DNA from: Todiramphus chloris collaris | Taxonomy: Eukaryota > Chordata > Aves > Coraciiformes > Alcedinidae | NCBI GenBank assembly: GCA_025345505.1 | Contig: JANVCC010000022.1 | Location: forward strand, 34,731,741-34,795,740 | Reading direction: 5' to 3' | Length of the DNA: 64,000 nucleotides | Shown here: piece after piece, positions 62,068 through 64,000 of the stretch | Numbering within the stretch: position 1 is the first letter of the stretch | Layout of the letters: the number at the start of each line of letters is the position of its first letter | Position numbers and translations under genes: made by a program | The notes under the pieces: model-generated | The model's database searches: none | What the model saw: the letters and a program-made list of their open reading frames with translations, nothing else | What the model was told of the DNA's origin: nothing

Positions 62068-64000
62068 TTGCAACTTCTGTAGCAGCTCGCAGGAGAGCAG
62101 AGAGGAAGCAAAAGCCTGGAGGAAGTCAAACAGCATGGAGGGCAGTTAGGAAGTAGAAGCTAAAATCATGGGGAAGATGTTGCAAGGCCATTGTTTTCTG
62201 CAAGCTAGAAGAACAATCTTGCCAAATATTTTTCGTGTCATTGTTACACAGCTCACACATGTAGGGAATTTTTCTGTCCAGAATTTTCAAGTAAATACCA
62301 TTGCTTGCCATAGGACTGCAGCAGCTTTCAATTCAAGGGGTTTCACCCTCTTACAAGCTTAAAACCAGATGGGAGCTCTCAGCATTTTGCCAACCTTGAG
62401 GCTAACCTGTTCAGTCCTCGTTTTGGAAGGCAGAAATTAGAAGGAAACAACCTGAATCAAGAATCATTCCTGAAAATACAAACAGGAAAATAAACCTTGC
62501 TGAAACCAAAGCTAGGCTACCACTGTGGCTGAAGATGAGCAGCACTCCAGCAGTACCTCGGAGCATTTGCCCTTGGTTTGCTTGGCACAAGATTAAGACC
62601 TTTTTGAAAAAAAGAGGACGCAAATGCCTCACATCAGTTTTTGTGCTTAACTACTACTGCAGCTGTTTTTTGGGTTTTTTTAAAGGTAAAGAAAAGGCCA
62701 TCTAACATGTAAACTATCACAGATAAACTGAAATGGATGATAACTCAAGAGAACTACTTGGTAATGGAAAGAAGTTGACCCCTACTTTAAAATACATCAG
62801 GAATAAAAGGACTGAGTGAATAAAAATCAAGCAAAATTAATCACCTGCTAAGATCTAAAAAGCAGGCAGGGAAGAAAGCAGTGAACCTGAGTCTCTTAAA
62901 AAAACTGGCCCAATATGTTCTCATTTACCTCACTTCTCAAGTAAGCATTTATCATCTCTACAGAAGCATATTCAGAATTGAATCAAGTACACAATTTAAG
63001 GAGATAAAAATCTTTTAAGAGCAGGAGTGAATAAGATAACGAGCAAGTGAACAAGGCAGAAGGAATGCTGCTTGAGCCTGTTTAACAGCAAACCCATTTT
63101 AGAGAATCAAATTGATAAAATGCAGCCACCATTCCTGGAAGTGAGAAATGAGAAATCAAAACCATTTTTCCACTGTGGATAATATTACGGAAATTAAAGA
63201 CAACAAAGTGCTTTGAAAAGATCCACGTTTTTTGGTAACATTTTACCTTGAAACTGGGTACTGTGATACTCTTTGTTTCTCTAATGTGGACTACAGCAGC
63301 ACTATTTTATTTCATTTTAGGCAGAGGCTTCATGCAAGCTTGTGCATTTAGTGTAATTATCTAACTTGGATTACAGTACAAATGAGAAAAATGCCATTTT
63401 CATTAGGAGAATTGCAGTCAAGGACCATTGCAGCTGTAGGAGCATCCAGACTAGAGTGTTGGTTTTTTAATACACATTATAGCAAAAAGTTGTCCAAAAA
63501 ACCCTCATTTCCTCCTTTTCTACTTTAATAGCATCCCTGATGAATAAATTTCTCTGCTTAATGATCTGACAGGTCATTTCATTCCCAGAATTTGTTTTAA
63601 GTGTCATGATATCTCTTCTCCTCTTTTTGGACCTAGAAAGTGATTTTTAAATTAAATATACCAAATCTGAAGATGCAGAAGAAGTTTGTAAACTCTATTT
63701 ATCTGAAATTAAATAACTATTTGACTGTTTTTAATTTAAAGTCTGCTACGAAGTTTAAAAAGCGATGTAAAGGATTTTTTCCAGTGTTTTGGTGACTTTT
63801 TTTTGCTTGCTCTGAAAACTAGTTTTTGTGTGAAAAATAAAAATATTTTATATGCCGCTGAGATAAACCAAATTCAGTTCGTTTGAAAAGAAAAAAACCC
63901 AAGACACCACAAAACAAAACACACAAAAAAAGAATTAAAATATCAAATAACTACATATTACAAGACAATACAGAAGAGACTGAAAGGATTCTCTCACTTG

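Larger units (their letters stand above)
49530..64000 (-). other. ACTR3: ACTR3 gene, partial (3' part; 5' end beyond right edge)
   Basis: Gene span for actin-related protein 3, the ARP3 subunit of the ARP2/3 complex that binds mother actin filaments and nucleates daughter branches. Ten coding exons join in frame: 1157 coding bases give residues 34 (last two bases) to 418 plus a TAA stop, which matches the 418-residue family length. All visible introns have GT and AG ends. The paralogue ACTR3B is disfavoured because the exon for residues 360-387 reads P-K-P-I-D-V-Q-V-I, as in ACTR3, where ACTR3B has P-V-E-V-Q-V-V (from memory of the family). The exon(s) for residues 1-33, which hold the first phosphate loop, are not seen between 60,574 and 64,000 and are inferred to lie further right. 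In human the neighbours are SLC35F5 on the 5' side and DPP10 at a distance on the 3' side. Confidence 0.96.
60574..64000 (-). other. ACTR3: ACTR3 intron upstream of residue 34 (partial)
   Basis: All sequence right of the first visible exon is taken as intron 1, or as introns plus an exon not recognised. I looked for reverse complements of codons for G-Y-T-K-L-G-Y-A-G-N and P-Q-F-I-I-P-S and found none. Contents are a (TAA)n/T15 run at 60,948-60,975, two 50-bp direct repeats (60,682-60,731 and 62,018-62,067), and a GC-richer patch at 61,825-61,925. The rest is AT-rich without named features. Confidence 0.8.

Overview
This window is a piece of a bird nuclear chromosome. The evidence is chicken-repeat-1 (CR1) LINE copies, one carrying the typical avian CR1 3' end, and a split gene with GT-AG introns whose exons encode an actin-related protein almost identical to vertebrate ARP3. 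The sequence does not identify the species.

Layout. Bases 1 to about 49,530 contain no protein-coding gene that I can support. They read as the intergenic stretch downstream of ACTR3; in human the next gene on that side is DPP10 across a long gap, so a gene desert is expected by synteny. From about 49,530 to the right edge lies most of ACTR3 on the minus strand: poly(A) signal, 3'UTR, and ten coding exons for residues 34 to 418 with the stop codon. The ten exons total 1157 coding bases. That equals two bases of codon 34, 384 full codons and the stop, so the reading frame closes exactly at the family length of 418. The exon or exons for residues 1-33 and the promoter are not seen and should lie beyond base 64,000.

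ACTR3 product. ARP3 is a core subunit of the seven-subunit ARP2/3 complex, which nucleates branched actin filaments in the cytoplasm. The ATP-site motifs encoded in the window (D-S-G-D-G near residues 169-173 and S-G-G-S-T near 322-326) are intact.

Intergenic content. The clearest structure is a CR1 LINE fragment (37,637-39,232, minus strand) split by a 483-bp solo retroviral LTR (38,142-38,624, plus strand) with TGT...ACA ends, a 6-bp target duplication, a TATA-like box, AATAAA, and 2.4 copies of a 40-bp CCAAT-bearing U3 repeat. Other items are a degenerate ~30-bp minisatellite (11,580-12,090), an orphan CpG island with E2F-like and CCAAT motifs (44,370-44,670), a pyrimidine-skewed block (20,200-21,400), AT-rich homeodomain/POU-motif segments that may be conserved enhancers (7.6-9.7 kb), and several ancient amniote repeat remnants. 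Intron 9 of ACTR3 carries a second, older CR1 copy, and intron 1 carries a pair of 50-bp direct repeats.

I found no undescribed gene system. The best leads are the CpG island without a gene, the nested LTR, and the possible enhancers.
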